Numbered from the stretch's first letter, positions 1 through 7,919 are shown. The stretch: 10,722 bases of DNA from Acidimicrobiia bacterium (GCA_016462055.1 JAEMTX010000053.1:1-10722), one strand, 5' to 3'. Notes: generated by a model from the letters alone, not told the origin. Made by a program: numbers and translations.

Positions 1-548
1 CGCGCCCACTGCAGTCCCATCTCGCGAGTGAGGTTTACCAGTCCGCCTTTGGCCGCTGAGTAACCAGAATCCTTCGCTGGCGTCGCCCCAACGACTCCCA
101 GAATCGATGCGATATTGACAATCGAACCCTGCTGACGCTCGACCATCGAAACGCCGACAAGTTTCATGAGATGCCACGATGCGGTGAGGTTGAGTTCAAT
201 CATCTGGGAGAAGTCATCGAGCGACTCGTTCTCAATTGATGTTGCATTCACAGCGCCGGCATTGTTGATGAGGATGTCGATTGGCCCTAGATCCGCCTGA
301 ATGCGCGAAACAAGCATTTCTCGTTCGTTGGCGGCAGTGAGGTCAGCGGCGAATGCAGTGATATGTGGCGACTCGGTTTCTAATTCAGCAAGTCGTTCGG
401 ATCGTCGAGCGGTCGCCGCGACCGTGGCGCCTGCTGCAGCAAGAACTCGTGCAATTCGTCGACCGAGACCTGACGAAGCTCCGGTCACAAGTGCAGTTCG
501 TCCTGAGAGATCAAAGAGTTCCATCGGTGTCTTGATGGGGGCTGTCAT
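1..548 (-). CDS. Short-chain dehydrogenase/reductase (SDR), C-terminus cut by window edge
   Basis: This is a classical SDR-family NAD(P)H-dependent oxidoreductase; 182 residues are visible and the C-terminal part lies beyond base 1. Reading leftward from the ATG at 546-548, it shows the cofactor loop TGASSGLG (residues 22-29), the NNAG motif (95-98), the helix Asn (N120), the catalytic Ser (S148, in NIASI) and the YxxxK pair (Y163, K167 in YSAAK). These are all the hallmarks of an active SDR. The TARR stretch after strand 2 (R48, R49) would favour NADP(H), which is inference from family knowledge. The substrate cannot be told from this fragment; 3-oxoacyl-ACP reductase-like or gluconate dehydrogenase-like relatives are possible. 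It begins 23 bases after the dxs stop on the same strand, so co-transcription with dxs is likely. The Shine-Dalgarno is weak (GGA about 10 bases upstream), and an internal ATG at residue 9 is an alternative start. Confidence 0.93.
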   Translation of the reverse strand, partial: MTAPIKTPMELFDLSGRTALVTGASSGLGRRIARVLAAAGATVAATARRSERLAELETESPHITAFAADLTAANEREMLVSRIQADLGPIDILINNAGAVNATSIENESLDDFSQMIELNLTASWHLMKLVGVSMVERQQGSIVNIASILGVVGATPAKDSGYSAAKGGLVNLTREMGLQWA

Positions 549-571
549 GAATGATTCCGACGGCGGGGTTA

Positions 572-2437
572 TCAGCTCGACGCAGGAGCGTTGTCGTCGC
601 TGCGGATCACGGAGAGAGCCGAGGCAGTGACTCCTGCTGCGTCAAGGCCGAGGTCAGCAAGGATCGCGTCGGGCTTGCCGTGGGCGATGTACTGGGAAGG
701 AATGCCGAGTACTCGTACTCGCGGTTCGGTGCCGCCAATCGTGCGCTCGCTGACGAGGTCGGCGACGGACATTCCGACTCCGCCTTGTCGTAAGCCATCT
801 TCGATCGTGATGACGTAGGGATGGCGAGCAGCGTCTTCGATCATTGCGGGGTCGAGCGGTTTTACGACGCGAGCATCCCAGACTGAAACAGAGATACCTT
901 GCGCTTCGAGTTGTTCAGCAGCCGTTTCTGCAGCATCAAGCATTTTGCCAACACTGATGATGCAGAGTTGGTCGCCAGTGCGAGTACGGCGGGCATTGAG
1001 GCCATGTCCAACTTCTTCTGGCGGCGATTGGCGAGCAGCAGTCTTTGCCCACCGGATGGCGATGGGCCCATCGGTGATCTCGAGAGCGTCGTGCAGCATC
1101 TGTCCGATTTCTTGATACGAGGACGGAGCGAACACCGTCATATTCGGAACCTTGGTGAGTAGCACCATGTCGAGAACGCCATGATGACTCGGACCATCGT
1201 CGCCGGTGATGCCGGCGCGATCGAGGCAGAACACAACCGGTTGATTGTGAAGACCAACGTCAAGATTCACTTGATCAAAGGCACGCGAGAGGAACGTTGA
1301 GTACACCGCGACAACAGGGCGAAGGCCACCCATGGCCATTCCCGCTGCGGCGGTAACGGCATGTTGTTCGGCGATGCCGACATCGAACATGCGGCCAGGG
1401 AATCGTTCGGCAAAGGCAAGAAGGCCCGTGGAGTCCGGCATCGCCGCAGTAATAGCGACAAGTTCTGGTCTCGCTTCGCCCTCTTTTACGAGGGCTTCGG
1501 TGAATGCGGCCGTAAAACTCCCGGGCTTTGATTCGGACGTGTCGTGCAAACGCTTAATAGGATCATTCTCGGCGGGGCCGTAGCCACGGCCTTTCTGGGT
1601 GAGCACATGAATGACTTGGGGACCACCGGACATGGCCGAGGCGTTGCGGAGCGCTTCTTCAAGAGCAGCGGTGTCGTGGCCGTCGAAGGGACCCGAATAG
1701 CGAACGCCGAGTGCTTCGAAGAACGCGGTCGGTTCGAATGCTTCGCGAATGGCGGCCTTGGTTGCATCGAGTCCCGTTTTCGCAATGTTGCCAACGACGG
1801 GGAGATCGGCCAACAACTTTTCAAGTTTTGCTTGTCGGCGCATGTACACCGGGTTGTTTCGAATCTTGACGAGGCTGTCGCCCAACTTTGAAACGGTTGG
1901 AGCGTAGGAACGGCCATTGTCATTGAGGATGATGATGCAGTCGCGTCCGGAATGTCCCAAGTTGTTGAGACCCTCGAAGGCCATGCCGCCGGTCATTGAT
2001 CCGTCGCCGATTACTGCAACGATTCGGCGAGCGTTGTCGCCTTTTGCAGCTTCGGCAACCGACAAGCCATAGGCCCAACTAAGAACTGTTGACGCGTGAC
2101 TGTTTTCGATCCAGTCATGTTCGGATTCTTGGCGCGATGGGTAGCCCGAGAGACCTTGAGCCTGGCGGAGGGCCGCGAAGCCCTTGGCGCGCCCGGTAAG
2201 CATTTTGTGGGGGTAGGTCTGATGACCGGTATCCCAGAGAATGATGTCCTCGGGCGAGTCGAACACGCGGTGGATGGCGAGGGTGAGTTCGACCACACCG
2301 AGGTTTGAGCCCAGGTGTCCGCCATGGGTGGTCACTGAACCGATGATGAGTTCACGCATCTCCGCAGCGAGCATTCTCAGTTGCTCGGTCGTGAGGGCCT
2401 TGAGGTCGGCCGGCGACTCAATCGTCTCGATGATCAT
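572..2437 (-). CDS. dxs: 1-deoxy-D-xylulose-5-phosphate synthase (DXS)
   Basis: DXS is a thiamine-diphosphate enzyme that condenses pyruvate with glyceraldehyde 3-phosphate, the first step of the MEP isoprenoid pathway, in the cytosol. The 621-residue length is normal for the family. Visible motifs: HLGSN with the conserved His (H41), GHQTYPHK (H72), the ThDP/Mg-binding GDG...N stretch (G144-D145-G146 to N174, in the actinobacterial form NDNGRSYAP), the catalytic Glu in GIAEQHA (E357), and DRAGITGDDGPSHHG (406-420) of the pyrimidine-binding domain, followed by a C-terminal transketolase domain from about residue 490. The ATG at 2435-2437 is supported by an AAGGA Shine-Dalgarno (plus-strand 2446-2450) 8 bases upstream. 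The gene heads a leftward pair with the SDR gene, and its leader contains several inverted repeats. The product feeds synthesis of undecaprenyl phosphate, the carrier recycled by the UppP encoded further right. Confidence 0.98.
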   Translation of the reverse strand: MIIETIESPADLKALTTEQLRMLAAEMRELIIGSVTTHGGHLGSNLGVVELTLAIHRVFDSPEDIILWDTGHQTYPHKMLTGRAKGFAALRQAQGLSGYPSRQESEHDWIENSHASTVLSWAYGLSVAEAAKGDNARRIVAVIGDGSMTGGMAFEGLNNLGHSGRDCIIILNDNGRSYAPTVSKLGDSLVKIRNNPVYMRRQAKLEKLLADLPVVGNIAKTGLDATKAAIREAFEPTAFFEALGVRYSGPFDGHDTAALEEALRNASAMSGGPQVIHVLTQKGRGYGPAENDPIKRLHDTSESKPGSFTAAFTEALVKEGEARPELVAITAAMPDSTGLLAFAERFPGRMFDVGIAEQHAVTAAAGMAMGGLRPVVAVYSTFLSRAFDQVNLDVGLHNQPVVFCLDRAGITGDDGPSHHGVLDMVLLTKVPNMTVFAPSSYQEIGQMLHDALEITDGPIAIRWAKTAARQSPPEEVGHGLNARRTRTGDQLCIISVGKMLDAAETAAEQLEAQGISVSVWDARVVKPLDPAMIEDAARHPYVITIEDGLRQGGVGMSVADLVSERTIGGTEPRVRVLGIPSQYIAHGKPDAILADLGLDAAGVTASALSVIRSDDNAPASS

Positions 2438-2588
2438 GGGCAGAGTCCTTGTCGGCGGCGTTCTTGGAACGCGGCGACGGGAGACAGAGGAGGGGACGTC
2501 GGGTTCGGCGACCGTGGATCAACGCTACCGCCCCCGGGGCGGGTGCCCCTACTCGCTGAGCACTGATTTCAGTGTTGAACGCAAGCAG
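2438..2588 (-). promoter_or_regulatory. dxs upstream region with several inverted repeats
   Basis: This is the 151-base gap between the flippase-like gene stop and the dxs start. Three separate structures are visible: CACTGA/TCAGTG arms at 2561-2574, a GC-rich cluster at 2528-2549, and GCGTTC-TTG-GAACGC at 2458-2472, just upstream of the dxs ribosome site. No clear -35/-10 pair was found. The first hairpin could end the upstream transcript, and the others would lie in a dxs leader if transcription starts within this gap. I see no match to a known riboswitch class. Confidence 0.4.
2528..2549 (-). promoter_or_regulatory. Overlapping, mutually exclusive GC-rich hairpins in the dxs leader
   Basis: On the minus strand the segment GCCCC (plus 2536-2540) can pair backward with GGGGC (2545-2549, loop of 4) or forward with the G-rich arm at 2528-2534 to make a stem up to 7 bp long. 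The two folds exclude each other, which is the geometry of an attenuator. There is no U-tract after either stem, so a termination role is uncertain; this may simply be GC-rich sequence. Confidence 0.3.
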
Positions 2589-3683
2589 TCAGGTTGCAAT
2601 CGACTGCTGCCGGTCACCCATGACAAAAACTGGAGCCCCAACGAGGCTGGCCAGGACATTGATCACGTACAGCACAAGGCCGAGAGCGACTGCTTTCTCT
2701 GCCGGTACGCCAAGGGGAACAAGAAAAAGGACAAAGGCACTCTCCCTGACTCCCAAACCGGCAATGCCGATTGGGAGGACTTGGAGGATGAGAACGGCTG
2801 GATAGAACGCGAGGAGTGCGGTGAGGCCAAGCCAGCTGAAACCTAAGGCGGCGGCAACCATGAGAGCGGCGAGGCATAACGCGATTTGATAAACGAGACC
2901 GGCGACGAGGATCGCGAGCGCAGCGACTGGTTGACGGCGAACTTCGGTGATGCTGCGGTGGATCGAGTTGACGAATCGGCGCCACCCTTCGGTCGAAGCA
3001 AATCCTTCACCGAGTCTCGGATGGTTCGCTGCGAGAAGCACAACGACAAGAGCGACAAGCGTGACAAGAGCGACAGCGAGAGCAAGCAGTGTTGCGCGAC
3101 CGAGTTCTCGAAGCCCTGGATTAATCGCCAGGCCAAAGAACGTGATGAGTGGCAGCACCAGCCAGCCTGTAAGCCGCTCAAGAGCGACCGACGCAAAAGT
3201 GGTTTCAGGCTGACCGTTTATTTTAGAAAGTCTTGAGACTCGCAGGACGTCACCGCCGATTGTGGTGGGTAAGACATTGGAAACAAATTGTCCGGCGAAA
3301 TAGAGCGGAATCAACATTCGAAGTCGTTCGCGAAGGCCGAGCGCGCGCAGAACGGCTTGCCATCGAACCGCCGATAGGACAATGGCTAAGAATGTCATCG
3401 CCGTAGCCGCAAGTAACCACAGAATGGTGTCTCGACTCCATGAGGGGATCAGATCGGCCCAGACGATCTCTGGGAATTTCCACCACAACACTCCGAGCAT
3501 GAGAAGACTGACAGCGATACGGAGGGGGAGAGCCCATCGGTGGCGACGTTCTCGCCCGGTGCCGGCGGTTTCGACGGCGTCGATCAGGCCTTCGACGGAA
3601 ACGGACGCAATCTCGGCAAGCCCCGGTTCTTCCCCATCACCGTCGAAACGACCGAAGGTGGTCGGTCGATGGGGATCGCTCAT
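2589..3683 (-). CDS. Flippase-like integral membrane protein (UPF0104 / LPG-synthase TM domain family)
   Basis: This is a 364-residue inner-membrane protein of the lysylphosphatidylglycerol-synthase transmembrane/UPF0104 family. Members are thought to act as lipid or lipid-linked-substrate flippases, but most, including this one, have no proven substrate. The family signatures are clear: FxSNxLPxxxGGDxxR at residues 133-148 (with RL after it), the ERLTGW stretch at 169-174, and LPIGIAGLGVRES at 303-315. About seven or eight hydrophobic segments are seen, roughly at 51-67, 87-105, 123-140, 174-188, 196-219, 252-280, 284-303 and 330-355. There is no C-terminal aminoacyl-transferase domain, so it is not a full MprF. 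The first 48 residues form a hydrophilic, mostly acidic N-terminal extension. The ATG at 3681-3683 has only a weak ribosome site. It is divergent from tldD and 151 bases upstream of dxs on the same strand. Confidence 0.88.
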   Translation of the reverse strand: MSDPHRPTTFGRFDGDGEEPGLAEIASVSVEGLIDAVETAGTGRERRHRWALPLRIAVSLLMLGVLWWKFPEIVWADLIPSWSRDTILWLLAATAMTFLAIVLSAVRWQAVLRALGLRERLRMLIPLYFAGQFVSNVLPTTIGGDVLRVSRLSKINGQPETTFASVALERLTGWLVLPLITFFGLAINPGLRELGRATLLALAVALVTLVALVVVLLAANHPRLGEGFASTEGWRRFVNSIHRSITEVRRQPVAALAILVAGLVYQIALCLAALMVAAALGFSWLGLTALLAFYPAVLILQVLPIGIAGLGVRESAFVLFLVPLGVPAEKAVALGLVLYVINVLASLVGAPVFVMGDRQQSIAT

Positions 3684-3808
3684 CTTGTGAGTCTACGAAC
3701 GGTCGCAGAGTAGATCGGGACCGTCGCGATCATGGCTCCACAAAGCGATATCGCCGGTACGATACGCCGCTAAGCGCACCACGATCCCGCAGCACACACT
3801 TGGAGTCA
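3684..3808. promoter_or_regulatory. Divergent intergenic region between flippase-like gene and tldD
   Basis: This short region must drive the flippase-like gene leftward and the tldD operon rightward. It contains a perfect 10-bp palindrome GCGATATCGC at 3745-3754 and a TACGAT hexamer at 3758-3763 that would serve as a rightward -10 box, about 50 bases before the tldD start. No convincing -35 box sits at the right distance. The palindrome just upstream of the putative -10 is a possible operator, which is inference from position only. Confidence 0.4.
3802..3805 (+). promoter_or_regulatory. Ribosome binding site that decides the tldD start
   Basis: GGAG lies 9 bases before the ATG at 3815 but only 3 bases before the ATG at 3809, and it overlaps the TTG at 3800. 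Spacing therefore favours 3815 as the translation start. Confidence 0.6.
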
Positions 3809-3814
3809 ATGCAG

Positions 3815-5206
3815 ATGATTGAACAATCAGTTCTCGAAGAAGTTCTCGGTGTGGCAATGCGCACTGGTGGCGAATTTGCCGAGGTCTTTGCAGAAGATCG
3901 GCGTAATGCGTCCGCAGTTCTCGATGACGGCCGTGTCGAGGAACTCACGTCAGGTCGTGATCGCGGCGCTGGCATCAGGGTCGTTGTTGGCGACACGACG
4001 GGATTTGCGCACACTGCAGATCTCACCGAAGCCGGGCTCATTGCTGCTGCCGAAGCTGCTGCAGCAGCTGCTCGTGGTGGCGGTGGTGGCACCAATGTCG
4101 TTGCGCTTGATCGTCGATCAGCGTCACGCGGTTATGACATCGAGACCTATCCCGGAAACGTTCCAAAAGCGCGCAAAGTCGAACTGCTTGGGCGAGCGAA
4201 TGATGCCGCTCGTGCGGTGGGTGGTGCTATCTCGCAAGTGTCGGTGAGCTACGGCGATAACCGCCGTCACATTTTGGTTGCCAACTCCGACGGTCTGTTC
4301 GTCGAAGATGACACCGTGCGCACATTCTTCGCTGTGAGTTGCGTCGCCACTGGTGATGCAGGGATGCAGACCGGTCGCGAGAGCGTGGGCCACACAATTG
4401 GCTTCGAAATGTTTGACATGTACGACGTCGACCAATTGGCGCGTAATGCTGCCGATCGAGCGCTTACGAAATTGGCTGCTCGTCCTGCTCCGAGCGGTCA
4501 GATGCCAGTTGTCATTGGTAGTGGCGGCGGAGGCGTGTTGTTCCACGAGGCCTGCGGGCACGGTCTCGAGGCCGATCTCGTTGCCAAAGGTGCATCAGTC
4601 TTCCGTGGGCGGGTGGGGCAACAAGTTGCGTCGAAGGGCGTCACTGTGGTCGACGACGGAACGATGGAACGCGAGTGGGGAAACATCGCGGTCGACGATG
4701 AAGGAAATCCAGCGCAACGCAACGTGCTTATCGAAGACGGAGTGCTCACCGACTACATGTGGGATCACCTCCGTGCTCGAAAAGAAGGTCGTCGCAGCTC
4801 AGGTAATGGCCGCCGACAGAGTTATCAAAACCTGCCGATGGTTCGCATGACGAACACTTACCTCCTTGCCGGCGAAGAAGATCCGGAATCGATCATCGCT
4901 TCGACGCCTAAGGGCGTGTACGTCAAGCATCTCGGTGGCGGACAGGTCAATACCGCTACCGGCGATTTCGTGTTTGGTATGACCGAGGCCTATCTCATCG
5001 AAGACGGAAAGATCACCGAGCCGTTGCGCGAAGGAAACCTCATCGGCAATGGCCCTGAGGTCCTGCAACGTATTGATGCACTCGGCAATGACTTTGCAAT
5101 GGGACCTCCAGGAACCTGTGGCAAAGATGGACAGGGCGTTCCCGTCGGCGACGGCGTTCCCACACTTCGCGTGTCTTCACTCACCATTGGTGGCACCGCC
5201 GCATGA
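3815..5206 (+). CDS. tldD: TldD-type metalloprotease catalytic subunit
   Basis: TldD is the zinc-dependent catalytic subunit of the cytosolic TldD/TldE (TldD/PmbA) protease. In E. coli it trims unfolded peptides, including the microcin B17 leader and the CcdA antitoxin. Numbered from the ATG at 3815 (463 residues, normal length), the metal site HEACGH is at 244-249, followed by GLEADL, and the third metal ligand Cys is at C435 in the GPPGTCGKDGQ motif near the C-terminus. The C-terminal VPVGDGVPTLRVSS stretch is also typical. The start is chosen by GGAG spacing; ATG 3809 and TTG 3800 are in-frame alternatives. A run of Ala then Gly (about residues 77-92) forms a low-complexity segment in the N-terminal domain. 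The stop overlaps the next gene's ATG by 4 bases, so translation is probably coupled to the first of two TldE-type genes. Confidence 0.95.
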   Translation: MIEQSVLEEVLGVAMRTGGEFAEVFAEDRRNASAVLDDGRVEELTSGRDRGAGIRVVVGDTTGFAHTADLTEAGLIAAAEAAAAAARGGGGGTNVVALDRRSASRGYDIETYPGNVPKARKVELLGRANDAARAVGGAISQVSVSYGDNRRHILVANSDGLFVEDDTVRTFFAVSCVATGDAGMQTGRESVGHTIGFEMFDMYDVDQLARNAADRALTKLAARPAPSGQMPVVIGSGGGGVLFHEACGHGLEADLVAKGASVFRGRVGQQVASKGVTVVDDGTMEREWGNIAVDDEGNPAQRNVLIEDGVLTDYMWDHLRARKEGRRSSGNGRRQSYQNLPMVRMTNTYLLAGEEDPESIIASTPKGVYVKHLGGGQVNTATGDFVFGMTEAYLIEDGKITEPLREGNLIGNGPEVLQRIDALGNDFAMGPPGTCGKDGQGVPVGDGVPTLRVSSLTIGGTAA

Positions 5207-6546
5207 GCGACGAACTTCTGGCCATTGCCGACCGAGTTGTCGCAATGGCCAAACCTGGGGAACAGATCGAAGCGGTTGTGGTTCGCGGTACCGAGACCGA
5301 AATCAGGGTCTTTGGGGGAGATGTCGAATCGCTTTCATCTGCGCAGTCACAGGGTGTGGGTATCCGCATCGTCGTCGACGGTCGTCAAGGCTTTGCCTAT
5401 GCCGGAAGTCTCGATGAATCTGCCATTGCCGAAACCTTGGCCGACGCTCGCGACAATGTGAGCTTCGCAACGTTCGATGAATTCGCAGGTCTCGCCGAAC
5501 CCGACGGCGTCGTGATTCCTGTCCTCGACCTTCATCGCGATGCAATGGTCTCGTTTGCTACGGACGACAAGATCGCATTGGCAATTGAACTCGAACGAGT
5601 TGTGATGGCTGCCGATCCGCGCATTTCGGGAATCGAGTCAGCCGAATACGCCGATTCAATTTCGGAAGCGGCCATTGCTTCAAGTGCGGGTATTCGCACG
5701 ACTGGGAGCGAGACCAGTTGTTTTTTGGCGACGTACGCCATGGCAACTGAAGGTGACGAAACGCAAACCGGATTTGGTTTTTCGGTAGGCCGCGAACCAT
5801 CCGATCTCACTCCATCGGCAGCGGCAATCGAAGCCGCTGAGCGAGCGACCCGCATGCTTGGAGCGGTGCAACCCCCCAGCGGTCGGCTCACAGTCGTTCT
5901 CGATCCGTGGGTCACGGCGCAGTTTCTCGGAATTCTTGGTTACACCCTCGATGGTGAATCGGTGCTCAAGGGACGTTCGTTGTTCGCCGAGCGATTGGGC
6001 GAGTCCGTTGGTTCGTCTCTCTTGACGCTCATCGACGATCCCACTGATGTCCGATCATTTACCGCAACCGATGCCGATGGCGAAGGTCTCGCGGCTCGCC
6101 GCAATGTGCTGATCGAAAACGGTGTCCTGCAGAAATTCGTGCACAACGCCTATTCGGCTCGGCGCGCCGGAACGGTAAGCACCGGAAACGCTGTTCGTGG
6201 ATTTAAAAGCACCCCATCTGTGGGGTGCTTATCGGTTTCGCTTGTTCCAGGCATTTCTGAACCGGCTGCGCTTATCGCCGGGATCGACGATGGTGTGTTG
6301 GTGCAGGAAGTCTCGGGCCTTCACTCGGGTGTGAACCCAGTGAGCGGCGACTTTTCTACCGGCGCCGAAGGTCTCCGTATCCGCAATGGTGAATTGGCAG
6401 AACCGGTGAGGGAATTCACAATTGCCTCAACGTTGCAGAAAATGCTCCGTGACGTTCAAGCCGTTGGAAGTGATCTCCAGTTCTTGCCGATGAACGCCAC
6501 TGGCGTGTCGCTCGTCGTTGCCGACCTCACTGTTTCCGGCTCGTGA
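5203..6546 (+). CDS. TldE/PmbA-family non-catalytic protease partner, copy 1
   Basis: This 447-residue protein belongs to the TldD/PmbA superfamily but has no HExxxH. The region aligned with the TldD metal site reads DPWVTAQFLGILG (234-246), without the His pair. The TldE/PmbA signature GLHSGVNPVSGDFSTGAEG (372-390) and the C-terminal EPVREFTIAS stretch are intact. In E. coli, TldE forms a heterodimer with TldD and shapes the substrate chamber, so this protein is inferred to partner the TldD encoded just upstream. Its ATG overlaps the tldD stop (ATGA), with a weak GGTGG ribosome site 9 bases before it. Its own stop overlaps the next gene's GTG. A perfect 10-bp-stem hairpin lies inside the gene at codons 335-343 and is absent from the paralog. 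Strongly similar to copy 2 along its whole length. Confidence 0.93.
   Translation: MSDELLAIADRVVAMAKPGEQIEAVVVRGTETEIRVFGGDVESLSSAQSQGVGIRIVVDGRQGFAYAGSLDESAIAETLADARDNVSFATFDEFAGLAEPDGVVIPVLDLHRDAMVSFATDDKIALAIELERVVMAADPRISGIESAEYADSISEAAIASSAGIRTTGSETSCFLATYAMATEGDETQTGFGFSVGREPSDLTPSAAAIEAAERATRMLGAVQPPSGRLTVVLDPWVTAQFLGILGYTLDGESVLKGRSLFAERLGESVGSSLLTLIDDPTDVRSFTATDADGEGLAARRNVLIENGVLQKFVHNAYSARRAGTVSTGNAVRGFKSTPSVGCLSVSLVPGISEPAALIAGIDDGVLVQEVSGLHSGVNPVSGDFSTGAEGLRIRNGELAEPVREFTIASTLQKMLRDVQAVGSDLQFLPMNATGVSLVVADLTVSGS
6207..6230. terminator. Terminator-like perfect hairpin inside the first tldE gene
   Basis: AAGCACCCCA (6207-6216) and TGGGGTGCTT (6221-6230) form a perfect 10-bp stem with a TCTG loop. 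Read leftward, the stem ends in TTTTAAAT, an intrinsic-terminator pattern for antisense transcription. Read rightward, it is followed only by TTAT. It encodes KSTPSVGCL in copy 1. The paralog encodes the similar SSTPAVGCQ with unrelated bases and no hairpin, so the protein does not require this structure. Confidence 0.45.
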
Positions 6547-7910
6547 GTTTCGAACCGCCCGATCAGGAATCTGCTGATCTTCTGGCGCTCGCCCAGTCGG
6601 TGGCTGCGAAGGCGAACGCCAGTGAACAAGTCGAAGCATTTGTGGAGCGATCCTCTTACACGACGGTGCGCGCACATGGTGGTGAGGTTGAGTCGTTCAC
6701 GTCTGCAGTGAGTGCGGGTATTGGTATCCGGGTTGTGAGCGACCACCGTCAGGGATTCGCCTGGGCCAGAACACTCGAGGCCGATGCCATCGCAGACGCG
6801 TTGGCCGAAGCTCGAGACAATGCGCCGTTCGCCGAACCCGATGAATGGGTTGGTCTTGCCGAACCCGATGGAATCGCGCCAGTTCCTTTCGATGCGTTCG
6901 ATCCATCGGTGGCTTCGATGCCAGCCTCGCAAAAGATCGATCTTGCCCTTGAACTCGAGCAGATGGTTCGCGATGGCGACCCAAGAATCACCGGGGTTCG
7001 CGTCGCAACCTTTTCTGATTCCTCGTCGCGCTTTGCCGTAGCGACAAGCACGGGTATTGCTGGTGCCGGACGGGGGGCGTGGTGCTCGATGAGCGCGTTG
7101 GCGCTCGCCGAAGATGGGGACGAGACCTATACCGGCGGAGGATCAACTGTCGGTTTCCGGCCCGAGGACCTTGACCTCGCCGAAGCTGCTGACGATGCGG
7201 TATTGCGAGCGACAAGACTCTTCGGAGCAAAGCCAGTTCCGTCGCAGCGAGTCACGATCATTCTTGAACCCCGAATGGCGGCGACGATTGCCAGCCTTCT
7301 TGGTTCCACCCTCACCGGTGAACGCGTGCTGAAGGGTCGCTCTCCGTTTGGCGATCGCATTGGCGAGGCGATCGCGTCGCCAATGCTCACACTTGTCGAC
7401 GATCCCACCGACCATCGTTCCTATGCGGCCGACATGTTCGACGGGGAGGGTCTGGCCTGTCGCCGAAATCAACTCGTTGTCGATGGCGTTCTCCAGGGAT
7501 TTCTCTATGACAGTGCATCTGGTCGGCGTGCTGGACGACCAAGTACGGGTTCAGCGGTCCGAGGCGTGTCGTCGACGCCTGCTGTCGGTTGCCAAGCGTT
7601 AGCGGTAGCGCCGGGTGCAGGCTCATTCGATTCGTTGCTCGCCGACATCGACACAGGCGTGTACTTGCAAACGATGACGGGACTCCATTCGGGCGTGAAC
7701 CTCGTGAGCGGCGATATTTCTGTCGGTATCGAAGGACTCATGGTCCGCAACGGGCAATTGGCGGAACCAGTTCGCGAAGTCACTATCGCTTCGACATTGC
7801 AGCGGATGCTGCTCGACATTGTTGCCATTGGTGCTGACGTGGAATGGCTGCCCGGTGGAACCGGTTGCCCAACAATGGTGATTGCCGATCTTTCACTCGG
7901 GGGCTCCTGA
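6543..7910 (+). CDS. TldE/PmbA-family non-catalytic protease partner, copy 2
   Basis: This second PmbA/TldE-type protein has 455 residues. It starts at a GTG that overlaps the previous stop (GTGA), with no strong ribosome site of its own, so translational coupling is likely. It lacks HExxxH, and the equivalent region is EPRMAATIASLLG (242-254). Family motifs match copy 1 closely: HGGEVESFTSA (45-55), RQGFAWA (69-75), GERVLKGRSPFGDRIGE (259-275), GLHSGVNLVSGDISVG (380-395) and EPVREVTIASTLQ (408-420). It has an extra 8 or so N-terminal residues relative to copy 1, and differs in a Cys/Trp patch (WCSMSA, 180-185). Together with TldD and copy 1 it suggests either two alternative heterodimers or a mixed complex. 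It could instead be annotated simply as metallopeptidase TldD-related protein. Confidence 0.93.
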   Translation: MSFEPPDQESADLLALAQSVAAKANASEQVEAFVERSSYTTVRAHGGEVESFTSAVSAGIGIRVVSDHRQGFAWARTLEADAIADALAEARDNAPFAEPDEWVGLAEPDGIAPVPFDAFDPSVASMPASQKIDLALELEQMVRDGDPRITGVRVATFSDSSSRFAVATSTGIAGAGRGAWCSMSALALAEDGDETYTGGGSTVGFRPEDLDLAEAADDAVLRATRLFGAKPVPSQRVTIILEPRMAATIASLLGSTLTGERVLKGRSPFGDRIGEAIASPMLTLVDDPTDHRSYAADMFDGEGLACRRNQLVVDGVLQGFLYDSASGRRAGRPSTGSAVRGVSSTPAVGCQALAVAPGAGSFDSLLADIDTGVYLQTMTGLHSGVNLVSGDISVGIEGLMVRNGQLAEPVREVTIASTLQRMLLDIVAIGADVEWLPGGTGCPTMVIADLSLGGS

Positions 7911-7914
7911 GCCC
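7901..7914. terminator. Inverted repeat at the convergent tldE2/uppP junction
   Basis: GGGCTC-CT-GAGCCC spans the stop codon of the rightward gene (7908-7910) and begins 5 bases past the uppP stop when read leftward. It folds as a 5-bp stem with a 4-base loop (or 6 bp with a 2-base loop). With only 9 bases between the stops it is the obvious candidate for a shared bidirectional terminator, although it has no U-tract on either side. Confidence 0.4.
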
Positions 7915-7919
7915 AAGCG

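Noticed and set aside
3020..3090. Purine-rich stretch with repeated ACAAGAGCGACA-like words inside the flippase-like gene
   Set aside because: On the coding strand it is simply Leu/Val/Ala-rich transmembrane sequence with similar codons; no regular unit or array is present.
3800..3814. TTG start for tldD giving five extra residues
   Set aside because: The TTG overlaps the GGAG ribosome site itself, so that site cannot serve it. The ATG at 3815 has proper spacing and an N-terminus typical of TldD.
6829..6871. Direct repeat of GCCGAACCCGATG in the second tldE gene
   Set aside because: The two copies encode the natural AEPD...AEPDG sequence of this family, and the first tldE gene has an AEPDG at the matching place. 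Shared codon choice explains it without a repeat element.
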